DNA of 49,165 bases from Goodfellowiella coeruleoviolacea (GCF_024171785.1 NZ_JAMTCK010000001.1:4981-54145); one strand, 5' to 3'. Shown: positions 17,901 through 26,161, numbered from the stretch's first letter. Notes: a model not told the origin generated them from the sequence alone. A program made the numbers and translations.

Positions 17901-17936
17901 CCGAGGGCGGCACCACCGCGCCACCGCCGCTCTCGG
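17901..17936. terminator. Hairpin between convergent aldo/keto reductase and kinase genes
   Basis: CCGAGGGCGGC (17901-17911) pairs with GCCGCTCTCGG (17926-17936) over 11 bp, including one G-U pair in the plus-strand RNA, with a 14-nt loop. It lies between two convergent stops (17886 and 17977). The 3' flank is only weakly U-rich. Confidence 0.5.
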
Positions 17937-17976
17937 TGGTTCATCTCCACACTGGAGTCGCTGGAGTCCGCGCGGG

Positions 17977-18864
17977 TCAGTCCACGGCCAAGGCGCGTTC
18001 GAGCGCGGCCCGGCCTGCCGGTTCCCACGTCGGTTTGCCCCCGGGGAGACCGCGCCTGCCGTTGCGTCCGATGCTGATCAGGTGCAGCGCGCGCAGGACG
18101 GCCCAGCCGCGCGCCCGCGCGATGGTGACCTCGTCCGCGTCCTCGTAGGCGCCGAAGAACCGGCTCACCGTGCCCGCCGGCAGCAGGATCCAGGCGGCGG
18201 ACAGGTCGCTCGCGGGATCGCCCGCGCACATGTCGCCGAAGTCGAGCACCCCGACGAGCGCCCCGTCCCGCACGACCACGTTCGCCGGGTGCAGATCGCC
18301 GTGCAGCCACGTCGGCGCCCCGTCCCACGCGGGCGCCGCAACGGCCTTCGCCCAGACCTCCCGGGCGGCACCGGCACTCGCGTCATCGGCGATGACCTCC
18401 AACGCGGTGGTGAACGCCTCCGACAGCTCGGCCAGCGGGATGCCGCGCGTGGGGTTGACCGGGGCCTGCGCGGGCGCCGGCCGGTGCAGGGCCCTGAGGA
18501 AACCCGCGAGGGTGTCGGCGGCGTCGGCGCGGGTGATCGGCGCGCGGTCCGCCGGCTCACCCACAACCCAGCGCGTGATCGTCCAGGTGTGCTCGAACAG
18601 GGCCGAGGGTTCGCCGACGCGCACCGGGACGGGCGTCGGCAGCGGCAGGCGCTCAGCCAGCACGAGCAGCCACTTCTGCTCGGTGCGCAGCAGGGCCGGT
18701 GCGCGCTCGGTGCGCGGCAGGCGCACGGCCAACTCCGTGCCGAGGCGCCACTGCTGGTTGTCCCAGCCACCGGCGACATCGCGGAGTGCGAGGTCCGCGA
18801 GATCCGGATGCTGGTCCCGCAGCAGCGCCCGTACCAGATCCTGACCGAACCTGACCTCGTCCAC
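17977..18864 (-). CDS. APH-fold phosphotransferase
   Basis: A 295-residue kinase-fold protein. The catalytic loop is HGDLHPANVV and the metal-binding motif is VLDFGD (GVLDFGDMCAGDPASDLSAA), both complete; the ATP lobe contains LAVRLPRTER. It resembles aminoglycoside/macrolide phosphotransferases and other small-molecule kinases. Nothing nearby identifies the substrate, so a resistance role should not be assumed. Start GTG 18864 gives the usual length; extending further upstream adds Cys- and Pro-rich sequence unlike the family. It is distinct from the APH-like gene at 9199, which has a non-standard metal motif. Confidence 0.85.
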   Translation of the reverse strand: MDEVRFGQDLVRALLRDQHPDLADLALRDVAGGWDNQQWRLGTELAVRLPRTERAPALLRTEQKWLLVLAERLPLPTPVPVRVGEPSALFEHTWTITRWVVGEPADRAPITRADAADTLAGFLRALHRPAPAQAPVNPTRGIPLAELSEAFTTALEVIADDASAGAAREVWAKAVAAPAWDGAPTWLHGDLHPANVVVRDGALVGVLDFGDMCAGDPASDLSAAWILLPAGTVSRFFGAYEDADEVTIARARGWAVLRALHLISIGRNGRRGLPGGKPTWEPAGRAALERALAVD

Positions 18865-19161
18865 GAGTCGGCCTCCAACCGCGAGCGTCCGCTGGCACTC
18901 TAGTGCCCTCGCCCCTCGGCACGGCAACGGTGAGCGCCCGGCGCCTGTCGGCGTGGACACATCCAGACACGTCGCCGGCGCTGGACCGCGTGCAGCACAC
19001 CGCGACCGTCTCGTTAGGACAGGCGTGCTCCCGACCACCTCTCACCGCGCACAGCCCGGCAGGGAGCACACCTGAACCCCGAGCACCCGGCCACACCTGG
19101 TGGGGCGCCGCCCCCGGCGTCATCTACAGTGGCCGCTGCACCGTGAGCAGGAGGGAACCAA

Positions 19162-19485
19162 GTGGTCGGAGCTGAGGACGCGCGTCGCATCGCCCTCTCG
19201 TTGCCCGGCACCGTGGAGCGGGAGCAGTGGAAGATCCCGACCTTCCACACCGGCGGCAAGATGTACGTCACCATCCCGGACGACCAGACCTCGTGCGCGG
19301 TGCGCTGCCCCAAGCACGAACGGGACGAGCTGATCGCCGCGGAACCGCACAAGTTCTGGGTGCCCCAGCACGAGGCCTACTCGCACTGGGTGCGCGTCCG
19401 CTTCGAGGCGCTGGACGACCTCGACGAACTGCGGGACATCATCACCGACTCCTACCGGCAGGCGACCGGGGAGATCGAGCAGTAA
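19162..19485 (+). CDS. MmcQ/YjbR family small protein
   Basis: A 107-residue protein of the MmcQ/YjbR (CyaY-like fold) family. The family pattern is visible: ALSLPGTVEREQWKIPTFHT, GGKMYVTIPDD, then LIAAEPHKFWVPQHEAYSHW and a C-terminal helix RDIITDSYRQATG. The function of the family is not established; DNA binding has been suggested from the fold. A good Shine-Dalgarno (GGAGGGA) precedes GTG. The 297 bp upstream, shared with the divergent kinase gene, hold nothing else I can recognise. Confidence 0.88.
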   Translation: MVGAEDARRIALSLPGTVEREQWKIPTFHTGGKMYVTIPDDQTSCAVRCPKHERDELIAAEPHKFWVPQHEAYSHWVRVRFEALDDLDELRDIITDSYRQATGEIEQ

Positions 19486-19549
19486 CCGAGGTGCGACCGC
19501 TGCCCGTGGGCCACGGCTGTCCTCAACCGCGGCCGTCGGGCGGGCCTCG

Positions 19550-20686
19550 TCAGCGGACCATGCGGAAGAAGGTGCGCAGTTCCTCGGCGAACAGGGTGGG
19601 CTGTTCCCACGCGGCGAAGTGGCCACCGCGGGCGGGCTCGTTCCAGTGGCGGATGTCGGTGTAGCGGTTGGCGGCCCAGCGGCGGGACGGGCGCGGCATC
19701 TCCTTGGGGAAGACCGAACAGCCGGTGGGGACGGCGACGGTGTCGTCGGTCGCGGTGCTGAACCACTCGCCGACCTGGCGGAAGCTCTCCCAGTAGAGGC
19801 GGGCCGAGGAGGCGGCGGTGCGGGTGAGCCAGTACAGGGTGATGCCGTCCAGCATCTCGTCGCGGGTGAGCACGGTTTCCGGGTTGCCGCCGCTGTCGGT
19901 CCAGGAGGCGAACTTCTCCACGATCCAGGCGCACAGACCGACCGGGGAGTCGGTGAGGGCGTAGCCGATCGTCTGGGGTTTCGTGGTCATCTGCTCGGCG
20001 TAGCCGGACTCGTGGGCCTGGGAGTGGCGCAGGTCGGCGAGCGCGGCCTGCTCCGCCTCGGTGAGGTCGTCGAAGGTGGCCGGGTCGGGTGCGGCGATCG
20101 GGGGCATCACGTGGATGCCGGCGAGCTGGCCGGTGTCCTGCTGGCCCATGCTGGTGGTGATGCTGGTGCCCCAGTCGCTGCCCTGTGCGCCGTAGCGCTG
20201 GTAGCCGAGGCGGGCCATCAGCTCCCGCCACGCCGAGGCGATGCGCTGCACACCCCAGCCGGGTTCGGTGGGCCGGTCGCTGAAGCCGTAGCCGGGCAGT
20301 GACGGGATCACCACGTGGAAGGCGTCGGCCGGGTCGTCGGGTTCGGTCAGCAGTGGGATGGCCTTCTCGAACTCCAGCACCGAACCGGGCCAGCCGTGGG
20401 TCAGCACCAGGGGCAGCGCGGACTCGTGTGGCGAGCGCACGTGCAGGAAGTGGATGCCGACCCCGTCGATCTCCGTGCGGTACTGGGCGAACTCGTTCAG
20501 GCGCCGCTCGGTGGCCCGCCAGTCGTACTCGGTGGCCCAGTAGTGGCACAGCTCGCGCAGGTACGCGAGCGGTACGCCCTGCGACCAGTCGGCGACCGGC
20601 TCCTCGTCCGGCCACCGGGTGCGCAGCAGTCGCTCCCGCAGGTCGGCCAGTTCGCTGTCCGGGATGTCGATGCGGAACGGGATCAC
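19550..20686 (-). CDS. Epoxide hydrolase (alpha/beta hydrolase)
   Basis: A 378-residue epoxide hydrolase with the N-terminal EHN region (residues 1-110; WPDEEPVADWSQGVPL). HGWPGS (97-102) is the oxyanion motif, Asp171 in GSDWGTS is the nucleophile and His356 in GGHFAAWEQP is the general base. It opens an epoxide to a diol. It is the last gene of a five-gene minus-strand operon, starting with GTG 3 bp after the AroE-like stop. Its link to the sugar-phosphate genes upstream is unclear; many actinomycete annotations of this family are of unknown substrate. Confidence 0.93.
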   Translation of the reverse strand: MIPFRIDIPDSELADLRERLLRTRWPDEEPVADWSQGVPLAYLRELCHYWATEYDWRATERRLNEFAQYRTEIDGVGIHFLHVRSPHESALPLVLTHGWPGSVLEFEKAIPLLTEPDDPADAFHVVIPSLPGYGFSDRPTEPGWGVQRIASAWRELMARLGYQRYGAQGSDWGTSITTSMGQQDTGQLAGIHVMPPIAAPDPATFDDLTEAEQAALADLRHSQAHESGYAEQMTTKPQTIGYALTDSPVGLCAWIVEKFASWTDSGGNPETVLTRDEMLDGITLYWLTRTAASSARLYWESFRQVGEWFSTATDDTVAVPTGCSVFPKEMPRPSRRWAANRYTDIRHWNEPARGGHFAAWEQPTLFAEELRTFFRMVR

Positions 20687-20689
20687 GGG

Positions 20690-21619
20690 TCAGTCAGTCC
20701 TCTTCGGTCGGTGTGGAGCGGCGACGGTCGCCAGTGTGGACAGGACGTCCGGGGTGAACGGCGCGCCGGCGATCGCGGTGAGCGCGCCGGCCCACCCGGC
20801 GACGAAGTAGTCCCACCCGTCCACGGTGGACAGTCCGCGGGTCGCCGCCTGGTGGAGGAAGGTCAGATCGCCCCGGTAGTTCAGGTCCCACGCCACCGTC
20901 CCGGGAGTCCACGGGGCGTGGTCGGTGAGCGGACTGCCGGGTCGGTCCTTGCCCAGCCCGGTGGCGTTCACCACGAGCGTCGCGCCCGCGACGAGGTCAT
21001 CGGCCGGGCCGGTCAGGTGAACCAGTTCGGGTCGGGCGCCGATCCGGTCGGCGACCGCGCGCAGCGCGTCGAGCGCCGCCGGGTCGGTGTCGGCGAACAC
21101 CAGCCGGTCCGGGGGGTCCGGCCGGGGGATGTCGCGCGCCACGTCCTGGTGCAGCGCGAGCAGCAGGGCGGTGGCCGCGCCGCCCGCCCCAACGCACACG
21201 ACCCGGCTGCCGGACGGGGAACCGAGGATCGCGGTCAGCGAGCGGGCGTCGTTGGCGTAGGCGGCCACGCGGCCGTCCGTGGCCAGGGTGTTGATCTCAC
21301 CGGTCAGCTCCACCAGGCGGTCGCGTTCGGACAGTTCCTCGGCGCACGCCCGGTACAGCCGGAGTTTGTGCGCGGTCACCACCGCACCCCGGACCAGCGG
21401 GTTGTCGCGCATCGCGGCGAGCAGCCGCCGGTAGACCGGCGGAGGGGTGTCCGCCGGCAGGTCGAGCCCACGCAGCGCCCACGGCTGGTCCAGCGCACCG
21501 GCCCAACCGCGGAACACCGCGTGCGCCAGTGAGCCTGCGGTGGCGATGCCGACGAACAGGACCAGCGGTGGGCCGGTCCACGCCTCGACCTCCGCGAGTG
21601 TGATCACCCGATCCGTCAT
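20690..21619 (-). CDS. Shikimate/quinate dehydrogenase-like oxidoreductase
   Basis: A 309-residue AroE-fold protein. The catalytic Lys85 is in VVTAHK (matching NVTxPxK), Asn110-Thr111 is in EINTLATDG, Asp124 is in AYANDAR (matching NTD), and the nucleotide loop is GAGGAA (144-149). The C-terminal motif NATGLG is followed by DLNYRGDLTFL. The catalytic Lys/Asp pair is kept, so it is probably an active dehydrogenase, but the N-terminal substrate serines (usual HSxSP) are altered to GSLAHAVF, so the substrate is probably not shikimate itself. ATG overlaps the upstream stop. Its neighbours are sugar-phosphate enzymes rather than shikimate-pathway genes. Confidence 0.85.
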   Translation of the reverse strand: MTDRVITLAEVEAWTGPPLVLFVGIATAGSLAHAVFRGWAGALDQPWALRGLDLPADTPPPVYRRLLAAMRDNPLVRGAVVTAHKLRLYRACAEELSERDRLVELTGEINTLATDGRVAAYANDARSLTAILGSPSGSRVVCVGAGGAATALLLALHQDVARDIPRPDPPDRLVFADTDPAALDALRAVADRIGARPELVHLTGPADDLVAGATLVVNATGLGKDRPGSPLTDHAPWTPGTVAWDLNYRGDLTFLHQAATRGLSTVDGWDYFVAGWAGALTAIAGAPFTPDVLSTLATVAAPHRPKRTD

Positions 21620-22371
21620 CGGTCTCCTTTCGGTCGGAGCGCCAGCCGCCACGCGGCGACCGCGCTGTCCGGATCCTCGGCGCGCTCGAACACCGAGGCG
21701 CCGAAGAATCCGAAGTGGACTCCATCGTGCCCGGTGCGTGGGAACGCCGTCGGGTGGGTCAGCGGACCACCGTGCGCGAGCAGCCGCACGTCCGGCCGGA
21801 CGGCGAGCGCCGCCGCCGCGACGCGCGCCAGGGTGGTGGTGTGCCGCGCGGTCAGCGGTCCCTCGCGGGTGATCCCGAGGTGGACCACGACCGCGTCGGC
21901 GCCGTGCGCCACCAGGGCCACCGCCTGGGCGGGCGTGCACGCGTACCCCCACGCCAGCAGCCCGTGTTCCCGGGCCAGCGCCATCAGCTCGACCTCACGG
22001 CGGTAGCCAAGGCCGGCGTCCTCCAGCGCGGACCGCACCGGACCGGACAGCAGGGCCGTGGTGGGTGCGTTGAGCACCCCGGTCACCCCGTGTCCGGCCA
22101 GCTCGGTGACCACCTGCTCCGGTGGGCGCAGGCCGTCGTTCGCGCACACCGTGGCCAGGACGGGCCGCCCGGCGGCGGCCGCGACCACTTCCGCGGCGAT
22201 GGCGAGCGTCAGCTCGTTCGCGTTGGCCCAGGGCAGCAACCCGGCCACCGAGGGGAAGCCGCGGCGGCGCAGCGCGCTGGAGTGGTACGCGACGAGCACG
22301 TCCACCCCCGCCGCCGCCAGGCGTGCCGCGGTGTCGGCGTCCCCCGCGGCCGCGGCCAGCAGCGCGGTCAC
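21616..22371 (-). CDS. Phosphoenolpyruvate-hydrolase-like TIM-barrel protein
   Basis: A 251-residue TIM-barrel protein of the PEP hydrolase-like family (PF09370 type). Family features seen are YHSSALRRRGFPSVAGLLPW, ANANELTLAIAAEVV, VLATVCANDGLRPPEQV, GVLNAPTTALL and HGGPLTHPTAF. The biochemical role of this family is not firmly known; relatives are related to PEP mutase/isocitrate lyase-like barrels. GTG 22371 overlaps the SIS gene stop (GTGA), and ATGA joins it to the AroE-like gene. In this operon it takes the position where a hexulose-phosphate synthase would sit beside a HxlB-like isomerase, but it is not that family. Confidence 0.75.
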   Translation of the reverse strand: MTALLAAAAGDADTAARLAAAGVDVLVAYHSSALRRRGFPSVAGLLPWANANELTLAIAAEVVAAAAGRPVLATVCANDGLRPPEQVVTELAGHGVTGVLNAPTTALLSGPVRSALEDAGLGYRREVELMALAREHGLLAWGYACTPAQAVALVAHGADAVVVHLGITREGPLTARHTTTLARVAAAALAVRPDVRLLAHGGPLTHPTAFPRTGHDGVHFGFFGASVFERAEDPDSAVAAWRLALRPKGDR

Positions 22372-22898
22372 AACAGGTTCGCGTGCCGCTCGTCGAGCGC
22401 CGCGTCGGGGATCTCGTTGGCGTGCTGGAAGGCCCCGCACATGGCGTCACCGAGCAACAGGCACGCCTGCTCGAACAGCGAGCCGCCGTGTTGGTGGCTG
22501 TCGGCCGCGACGACCACGACGACGTCGGCCGCCGCGGCCAGCGGGGAGTTCGGTGCGGCGGTGAGCACGCCCACGCGGGCTCCTCGGGCGCGCGCGACGC
22601 CGGCGTTGGTCAGCGGACCGGCGGTGCGACCGCTCGCGGACAGGCAGACCAGCAGGTCGCCGGCACCGATCGCCGGCGTCGTGGTCTCGCCGGCCACGTG
22701 GACGCGCAGCCCCAGGTGCATCCACCGCATGGCCAGTGCTCGCGCCACCAGGCCGGAGCGGCCCCGCGCGTCGAAGAACACCGCCCGCGCCGCGGTGATG
22801 GCCGTGCTCAGGGCGGTGACCGCGGTGGGATCGACAGTCGTGACGGCGCGGTGGACCTCGGTGAGCACCGAGCGCGCCCGGTCCAGGGGGTCAACCAC
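22368..22898 (-). CDS. SIS-domain sugar-phosphate isomerase, HxlB (6-phospho-3-hexuloisomerase)-like
   Basis: A 176-residue single SIS-domain protein. FFDARGRSGLVARALAMRWM followed by HLGLRVHVAGETTTPAIGAGD and LLVCLSASGRT follows the HxlB/PHI pattern closely. PHI interconverts 3-hexulose 6-phosphate and fructose 6-phosphate. The formaldehyde-fixing partner (hexulose-6-phosphate synthase) is not in the window, so this enzyme may act on another ketose phosphate. It starts with GTG overlapping the 6-phosphogluconate dehydrogenase stop by 8 bp. Confidence 0.88.
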   Translation of the reverse strand: MVDPLDRARSVLTEVHRAVTTVDPTAVTALSTAITAARAVFFDARGRSGLVARALAMRWMHLGLRVHVAGETTTPAIGAGDLLVCLSASGRTAGPLTNAGVARARGARVGVLTAAPNSPLAAAADVVVVVAADSHQHGGSLFEQACLLLGDAMCGAFQHANEIPDAALDERHANLL

Positions 22899-23775
22899 GG
22901 GAGTGCCCTCCGATCTGGGCGCGAGCGGCGACCAGCAGCCGGTTGGCCGCGCGGTCGTCGTCCCGGCTGGCGAACCTGGCCTGGAGCGCCGCGGTGAGCA
23001 CGGGGGTGGCGATGCCCCGCCGGACGGCCTCCGTCGCGGTCCAGCGGCCCATGCCGGAGTCGGCGACCGCCGTGCCGACGCCGGTGAGCCCGGGGTTGGC
23101 GGCGAGCGCGTCGACGGTCTGCTCCAGCAGGAACGAGCGCACCGAGCAGCCCGCCTGCCACACCCGCAGCGCGGTGAGCGGGTCGATCCCCTCGCTCGAC
23201 GACAGCAGCGCGAAGCCCTCGGCGTAGGCCTGCATCAGCCCGTACTCGACGGCGTTGTGCACGGCCTTGACGAAGTGCCCCGAGCCGGTCGGCCCGACCA
23301 GGGCGACGGCGTCCGGCGCGGCCAGCGCCACCAACACCGGCCAGACGCGCTCGGCGTCCTCCGCCGCACCGCCGACGGTCAGCCCGTAGCCGTGCCGCCA
23401 GCCCCACTGGCCGCCGCTCACGCCGACGTCCAGGAACCGCACGCCGGACTCGGCGAGCCGGGCGGCCCGCCCGGCCGCCTGCCGCCAGTCGCTGTTGCCG
23501 CCGTCCACGACCAGATCGCCCTCGTCGAGCAGGCGAGCCAGCTCGTCGAGCACGGTGGCGGTCACCGGCGGCGGCACCATCACCCACACCACGCGTGGCG
23601 GTGCGAGAGCCGCCACCAACTCCGCCAGCGAGCCGGTGGCGGTGGTGCCCGCCGTGCGGGCCCGCTCGACCGCGGTCGGGGACGAGTCGGCCCCGATGAC
23701 GTCGTGGCCGGCGTCGGCGATCCGTCTGGCCATCGGGCCACCCATGGTGCCCAAGCCGACCAATCCGAGTTGCAT
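22891..23775 (-). CDS. gnd: 6-phosphogluconate dehydrogenase (short, GndA type)
   Basis: A 294-residue decarboxylating 6-phosphogluconate dehydrogenase of the short type. GLVGLGTMGGPMA (4-16) binds the dinucleotide; VVDGGNSDW, GVSGGQWGWRHGYGL and GSGHFVKAVHNAVEYG are the substrate and catalytic motifs (Lys and His-Asn). It converts 6-phosphogluconate to ribulose 5-phosphate. Start ATG 23775 has a good Shine-Dalgarno (AAAGGA). It leads a five-gene operon (SIS isomerase, TIM barrel, AroE-like, epoxide hydrolase) divergent from a MocR regulator, unlike the usual zwf/pgl setting, which points to a dedicated pathway rather than the housekeeping pentose phosphate route. Confidence 0.92.
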   Translation of the reverse strand: MQLGLVGLGTMGGPMARRIADAGHDVIGADSSPTAVERARTAGTTATGSLAELVAALAPPRVVWVMVPPPVTATVLDELARLLDEGDLVVDGGNSDWRQAAGRAARLAESGVRFLDVGVSGGQWGWRHGYGLTVGGAAEDAERVWPVLVALAAPDAVALVGPTGSGHFVKAVHNAVEYGLMQAYAEGFALLSSSEGIDPLTALRVWQAGCSVRSFLLEQTVDALAANPGLTGVGTAVADSGMGRWTATEAVRRGIATPVLTAALQARFASRDDDRAANRLLVAARAQIGGHSRG

Positions 23776-23811
23776 GCCTGTTCCTTTCGCCAGTGGCATT
23801 GACATCCCGCG

Positions 23812-23825
23812 TGGCACTGGTGCCA
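23812..23825. promoter_or_regulatory. Palindrome in the gnd-mocR divergent promoter
   Basis: TGGCAC-tg-GTGCCA is a perfect 6-bp dyad, 37 bp before the gnd start. It lies in the 111-bp divergent promoter with a second, different dyad (23857-23875). Either may bind the MocR regulator. Confidence 0.45.
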
Positions 23826-23856
23826 ATATGACCAGAACTCCTCCGTTCGAATAGGG

Positions 23857-23875
23857 CCAATCAAGGTCCGATTGG
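23857..23875. promoter_or_regulatory. CCAATC/GATTGG operator candidate at mocR
   Basis: CCAATC-(7 nt)-GATTGG is a perfect 6-bp dyad ending 11 bp before the ATG of the MocR gene. Almost the same dyad, with a 6-nt spacer that also contains GTCC, lies before the GH13 gene of the same locus (26142-26161). CCAAT-type words are uncommon in this GC-rich DNA, so the recurrence suggests a shared regulator, most simply the MocR protein acting on its own promoter. Confidence 0.55.
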
Positions 23876-23886
23876 TTGGAATTGCC

Positions 23887-25302
23887 ATGCACATCCAGGA
23901 CGCGCTCGGGGACTGGTCCGACCGGCCCGGTCCGCTGTACGCGCGGCTGTCCGCCGCGCTCGGGGCGGCCATCGAGCGCGGTGACATCCCACCCGGCACG
24001 GTGCTGCCGCCGGAGCGGTCACTGGCCAGGCGGCTGGCCATCGGCCGCAACACGGTCACGCACGCCTACGCCCACCTCCGGGACCGCGGGATTCTGGAGA
24101 CCAGGCAGGGAAGCGGCTCCTGGGTGGCGGGCGCGCGCCGGACGGGTGAGGCGCGGTCCCCGCGCGAATCCCTGCCCGTCGCCGCCCTGCGGAACCCGGC
24201 GGCACTCATCGACCTCGCCACCGCCGCGCTGCCCGCGCACCACCGGCTGCGGGCCGCGGTCGCCGCGCTCGGGGCGGCCGACGCGGACACCGCGGCCGCG
24301 CTCGACGCACCCGGCTACCACCCGGCCGGTCTGCCCGCGCTGCGTGCCGCGCTGGCGGCGCGGCTGACCGAGCAGGGCCTGGCCACCGACGCCGACCAGG
24401 TTCTCGTCACGACCGGTGACCAGCAGGCGCTGTCCCTGCTGGCCGCGCACGCGCTGCCCGACCGGCAACCGGCGGTCGTGGAGACCCCGACCAGCCCCGG
24501 CATCCTCGACGTGCTCCACGGGCTGTCCGTCGCCGTGCGCGGCGCCCGGCCGGTCACCAGCGGGAGTGACGAGCTGCTGGCGCTCATCGACCGGGTCCGC
24601 CCGGGCCTGGTGTACCTCGTGCCGACGCTCGGCCCGCACGGCCGGGTCCTCGGTGCCGACGACCGGGCCCGGCTCGCCCGCGCGCTCGCCGACCGGGACA
24701 CCCTGGTGGTCGACGACGTCAGCCAGGCCGGATTGGTGTTCGACCAGCAGCCGCCGCCGCTGGCCGCGTGCGCGCAGTCGGACAACCTGGTCACCGTCGG
24801 CTCACTCAGCAAGCTCCACTGGGGTGGGCTGCGGATCGGCTGGGTGCGCGGATCCGCGCCGCTGGTGGCCGCGCTCGGCCGGGCCAAGGCGCGGGCGGAC
24901 CTCGGCACCCCCGTGCTGGACCAGGTGCTGGCCACCCGGCTGCTCCCGGTGGAGGACGACGTGCGCGCCGAGCGGGTCGCCGTGCTCCGCGACCAACTCA
25001 GCCACGCGAGCGCCGCGCTGACCGCGGCGCTGCCGGAGTTCCGGTGGCTGCCGCCGGACGGCGGGCTGAGCCTGTGGCTGCGGCTGCCCACCGGCACGGC
25101 GACCGCGTTCAGCGAGGTGAGCGCCCGGTTCGGGGTGGCAGTGGTGCCTGGCGGCGTGTTGTCGCCGGACGGCCTGGCCGACGACCACGTCCGCGTCGTG
25201 TACGCGCGCCCGCCGCAGGTGTTCGACGAGGGCCTCCGCCGCCTGGCGGCCGCGTGGGTGCGGTACCGGCACGCGACCGACGACCAGCCGGTGCTGCTGT
25301 GA
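23887..25302 (+). CDS. MocR-type GntR transcriptional regulator (PLP-binding)
   Basis: A 471-residue MocR regulator. Residues 10-80 are a GntR winged helix (PLYARLSAALGAAIERGDI, then IGRNTVTHAYAHLRDRGIL). The rest is a fold-type-I aminotransferase domain with the PLP Schiff-base Lys309 in SLSKLHWGGLRIGW and Asp276 in VVDDVSQAG. MocR proteins sense amino compounds or PLP and control adjacent genes. ATG 23887 is chosen over 23872 because the latter lies inside the dyad and adds five residues without family match. Its stop overlaps the GTG of the ROK kinase, so the two are co-transcribed. It likely controls the divergent gnd operon. Confidence 0.93.
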   Translation: MHIQDALGDWSDRPGPLYARLSAALGAAIERGDIPPGTVLPPERSLARRLAIGRNTVTHAYAHLRDRGILETRQGSGSWVAGARRTGEARSPRESLPVAALRNPAALIDLATAALPAHHRLRAAVAALGAADADTAAALDAPGYHPAGLPALRAALAARLTEQGLATDADQVLVTTGDQQALSLLAAHALPDRQPAVVETPTSPGILDVLHGLSVAVRGARPVTSGSDELLALIDRVRPGLVYLVPTLGPHGRVLGADDRARLARALADRDTLVVDDVSQAGLVFDQQPPPLAACAQSDNLVTVGSLSKLHWGGLRIGWVRGSAPLVAALGRAKARADLGTPVLDQVLATRLLPVEDDVRAERVAVLRDQLSHASAALTAALPEFRWLPPDGGLSLWLRLPTGTATAFSEVSARFGVAVVPGGVLSPDGLADDHVRVVYARPPQVFDEGLRRLAAAWVRYRHATDDQPVLL

Positions 25303-26156
25303 CGACCATCGGCATCGACCTCGGTGCGACCCACGTCAGAGCCGGGCTGGTCGACCAGGCCGGCCGGCTCAGCCGGGTGGTCCGGCGGGTGTTGCCACCC
25401 GATCCCGCGGCCCGGGTGCGCACGACCAGGCAGGTGCTGGCCGAGTACGCCGACGTCGCGGTCGCGGCGGTGGGCGTGGCGGTCGCGGGGACCGTGCGCG
25501 ACGGAGTGCTGACCTGGTCGGCGAACCTCGGTCTGTCCGGTGTGGACTTCGCCGCCGAACTGGGTCGCCCGGTGACGGTGCTCAACGACGCGCGTGCCGC
25601 CGGGCTGGCCGAGGCCCGCCTCGGTGCGGGTGCCGGTGCGGCGACGGTCCTGGTGGTCACGGTGGGGACCGGGCTCGGCGGCGCGCTGGTGACCGGTGGA
25701 CGGCTACACGAGGGGACCGGGCACGCCGGTGAGGTCGGGCACCTGGTGCTCGACGCCGACGGGCCGCCGTGCGGGTGCGGCAACCGCGGGTGTTGGGAAC
25801 AGCTCGCGGGTGGTGTCGCGCTGAACCGCACCGGCGCGGCGCTGGCACCGACCGGTGCCGCACAACCCGGTGCCGCACGGCTCGCGGCGGCCGTCACGGC
25901 GGGGCAACCTCGGGCCACTGCCGCACTGGAGCGGCACGCCGCGCAGTTCGCCCGCGGCCTTGACAGCCTCTGCGCCGTGCTCGCGCCGCACACCGTCGTG
26001 CTCGGCGGTGGCCTCATCGCCCGCCCCGGCCCGATCCGGGACGCCTACCTCGCCGCCGCGGGCACGCTGCGCTGGCACAGCGGCCCCGTCCACCCCGCAC
26101 GCCTCGGCGACGACGCCGGGGTGCTCGGCGCGGCACTGGCGGCCAATCCGTCCTGA
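25299..26156 (+). CDS. ROK-family sugar kinase
   Basis: A 285-residue ROK kinase without a DNA-binding domain. The phosphate-1 motif IGIDLGATHVRAGLV (4-18) and the ROK zinc/substrate signature GTGHAGEVGHLV ... CGCGNRGCWEQ are present. It probably phosphorylates glucose or a related hexose or amino sugar. GTG overlaps the MocR stop. The next gene is a GH13 alpha-glucosidase that could supply free glucose to it, and the divergent operon handles 6-phosphogluconate and ketose phosphates. The stop codon lies within a palindrome (26142-26161). ROK kinases can also act on kanosamine or N-acetyl sugars, so substrate is open. Confidence 0.93.
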   Translation: MTTIGIDLGATHVRAGLVDQAGRLSRVVRRVLPPDPAARVRTTRQVLAEYADVAVAAVGVAVAGTVRDGVLTWSANLGLSGVDFAAELGRPVTVLNDARAAGLAEARLGAGAGAATVLVVTVGTGLGGALVTGGRLHEGTGHAGEVGHLVLDADGPPCGCGNRGCWEQLAGGVALNRTGAALAPTGAAQPGAARLAAAVTAGQPRATAALERHAAQFARGLDSLCAVLAPHTVVLGGGLIARPGPIRDAYLAAAGTLRWHSGPVHPARLGDDAGVLGAALAANPS

Positions 26157-26161
26157 TTGGC
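26142..26161. promoter_or_regulatory. Second copy of the CCAATC/GATTGG palindrome, before the GH13 gene
   Basis: GCCAATC-cgtcct-GATTGGC is a perfect 7-bp dyad spanning the ROK stop codon and ending 38 bp before the GH13 start. It resembles the dyad in front of mocR (23857-23875). It has no T-tract, so an operator fits better than a terminator, but a small attenuating hairpin is possible. Confidence 0.5.

Noticed and set aside
17977-18864. Antibiotic-resistance kinase call
   Set aside because: The APH fold is shared by many small-molecule kinases, and nothing in the neighbourhood supports a resistance role.
22368-23775. Ribulose monophosphate formaldehyde-fixation locus
   Set aside because: The SIS protein is HxlB-like, but no hexulose-6-phosphate synthase is present; the adjacent TIM barrel is of the PEP-hydrolase-like family.
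21715-23802. 695-codon plus-strand open frame
   Set aside because: It overlaps four coupled minus-strand genes with clear family motifs and is an antisense shadow.
20690-26156. AHBA (3-amino-5-hydroxybenzoate) pathway, from the AroE-like and ROK genes
   Set aside because: AHBA synthase, aminoDAHP synthase and aminoDHQ genes are absent, and the neighbours are 6-phosphogluconate and SIS enzymes.
26142-26161. Intrinsic terminator after the ROK kinase
   Set aside because: The stem is short with no T-run and the same dyad recurs at the mocR promoter, so operator fits better.
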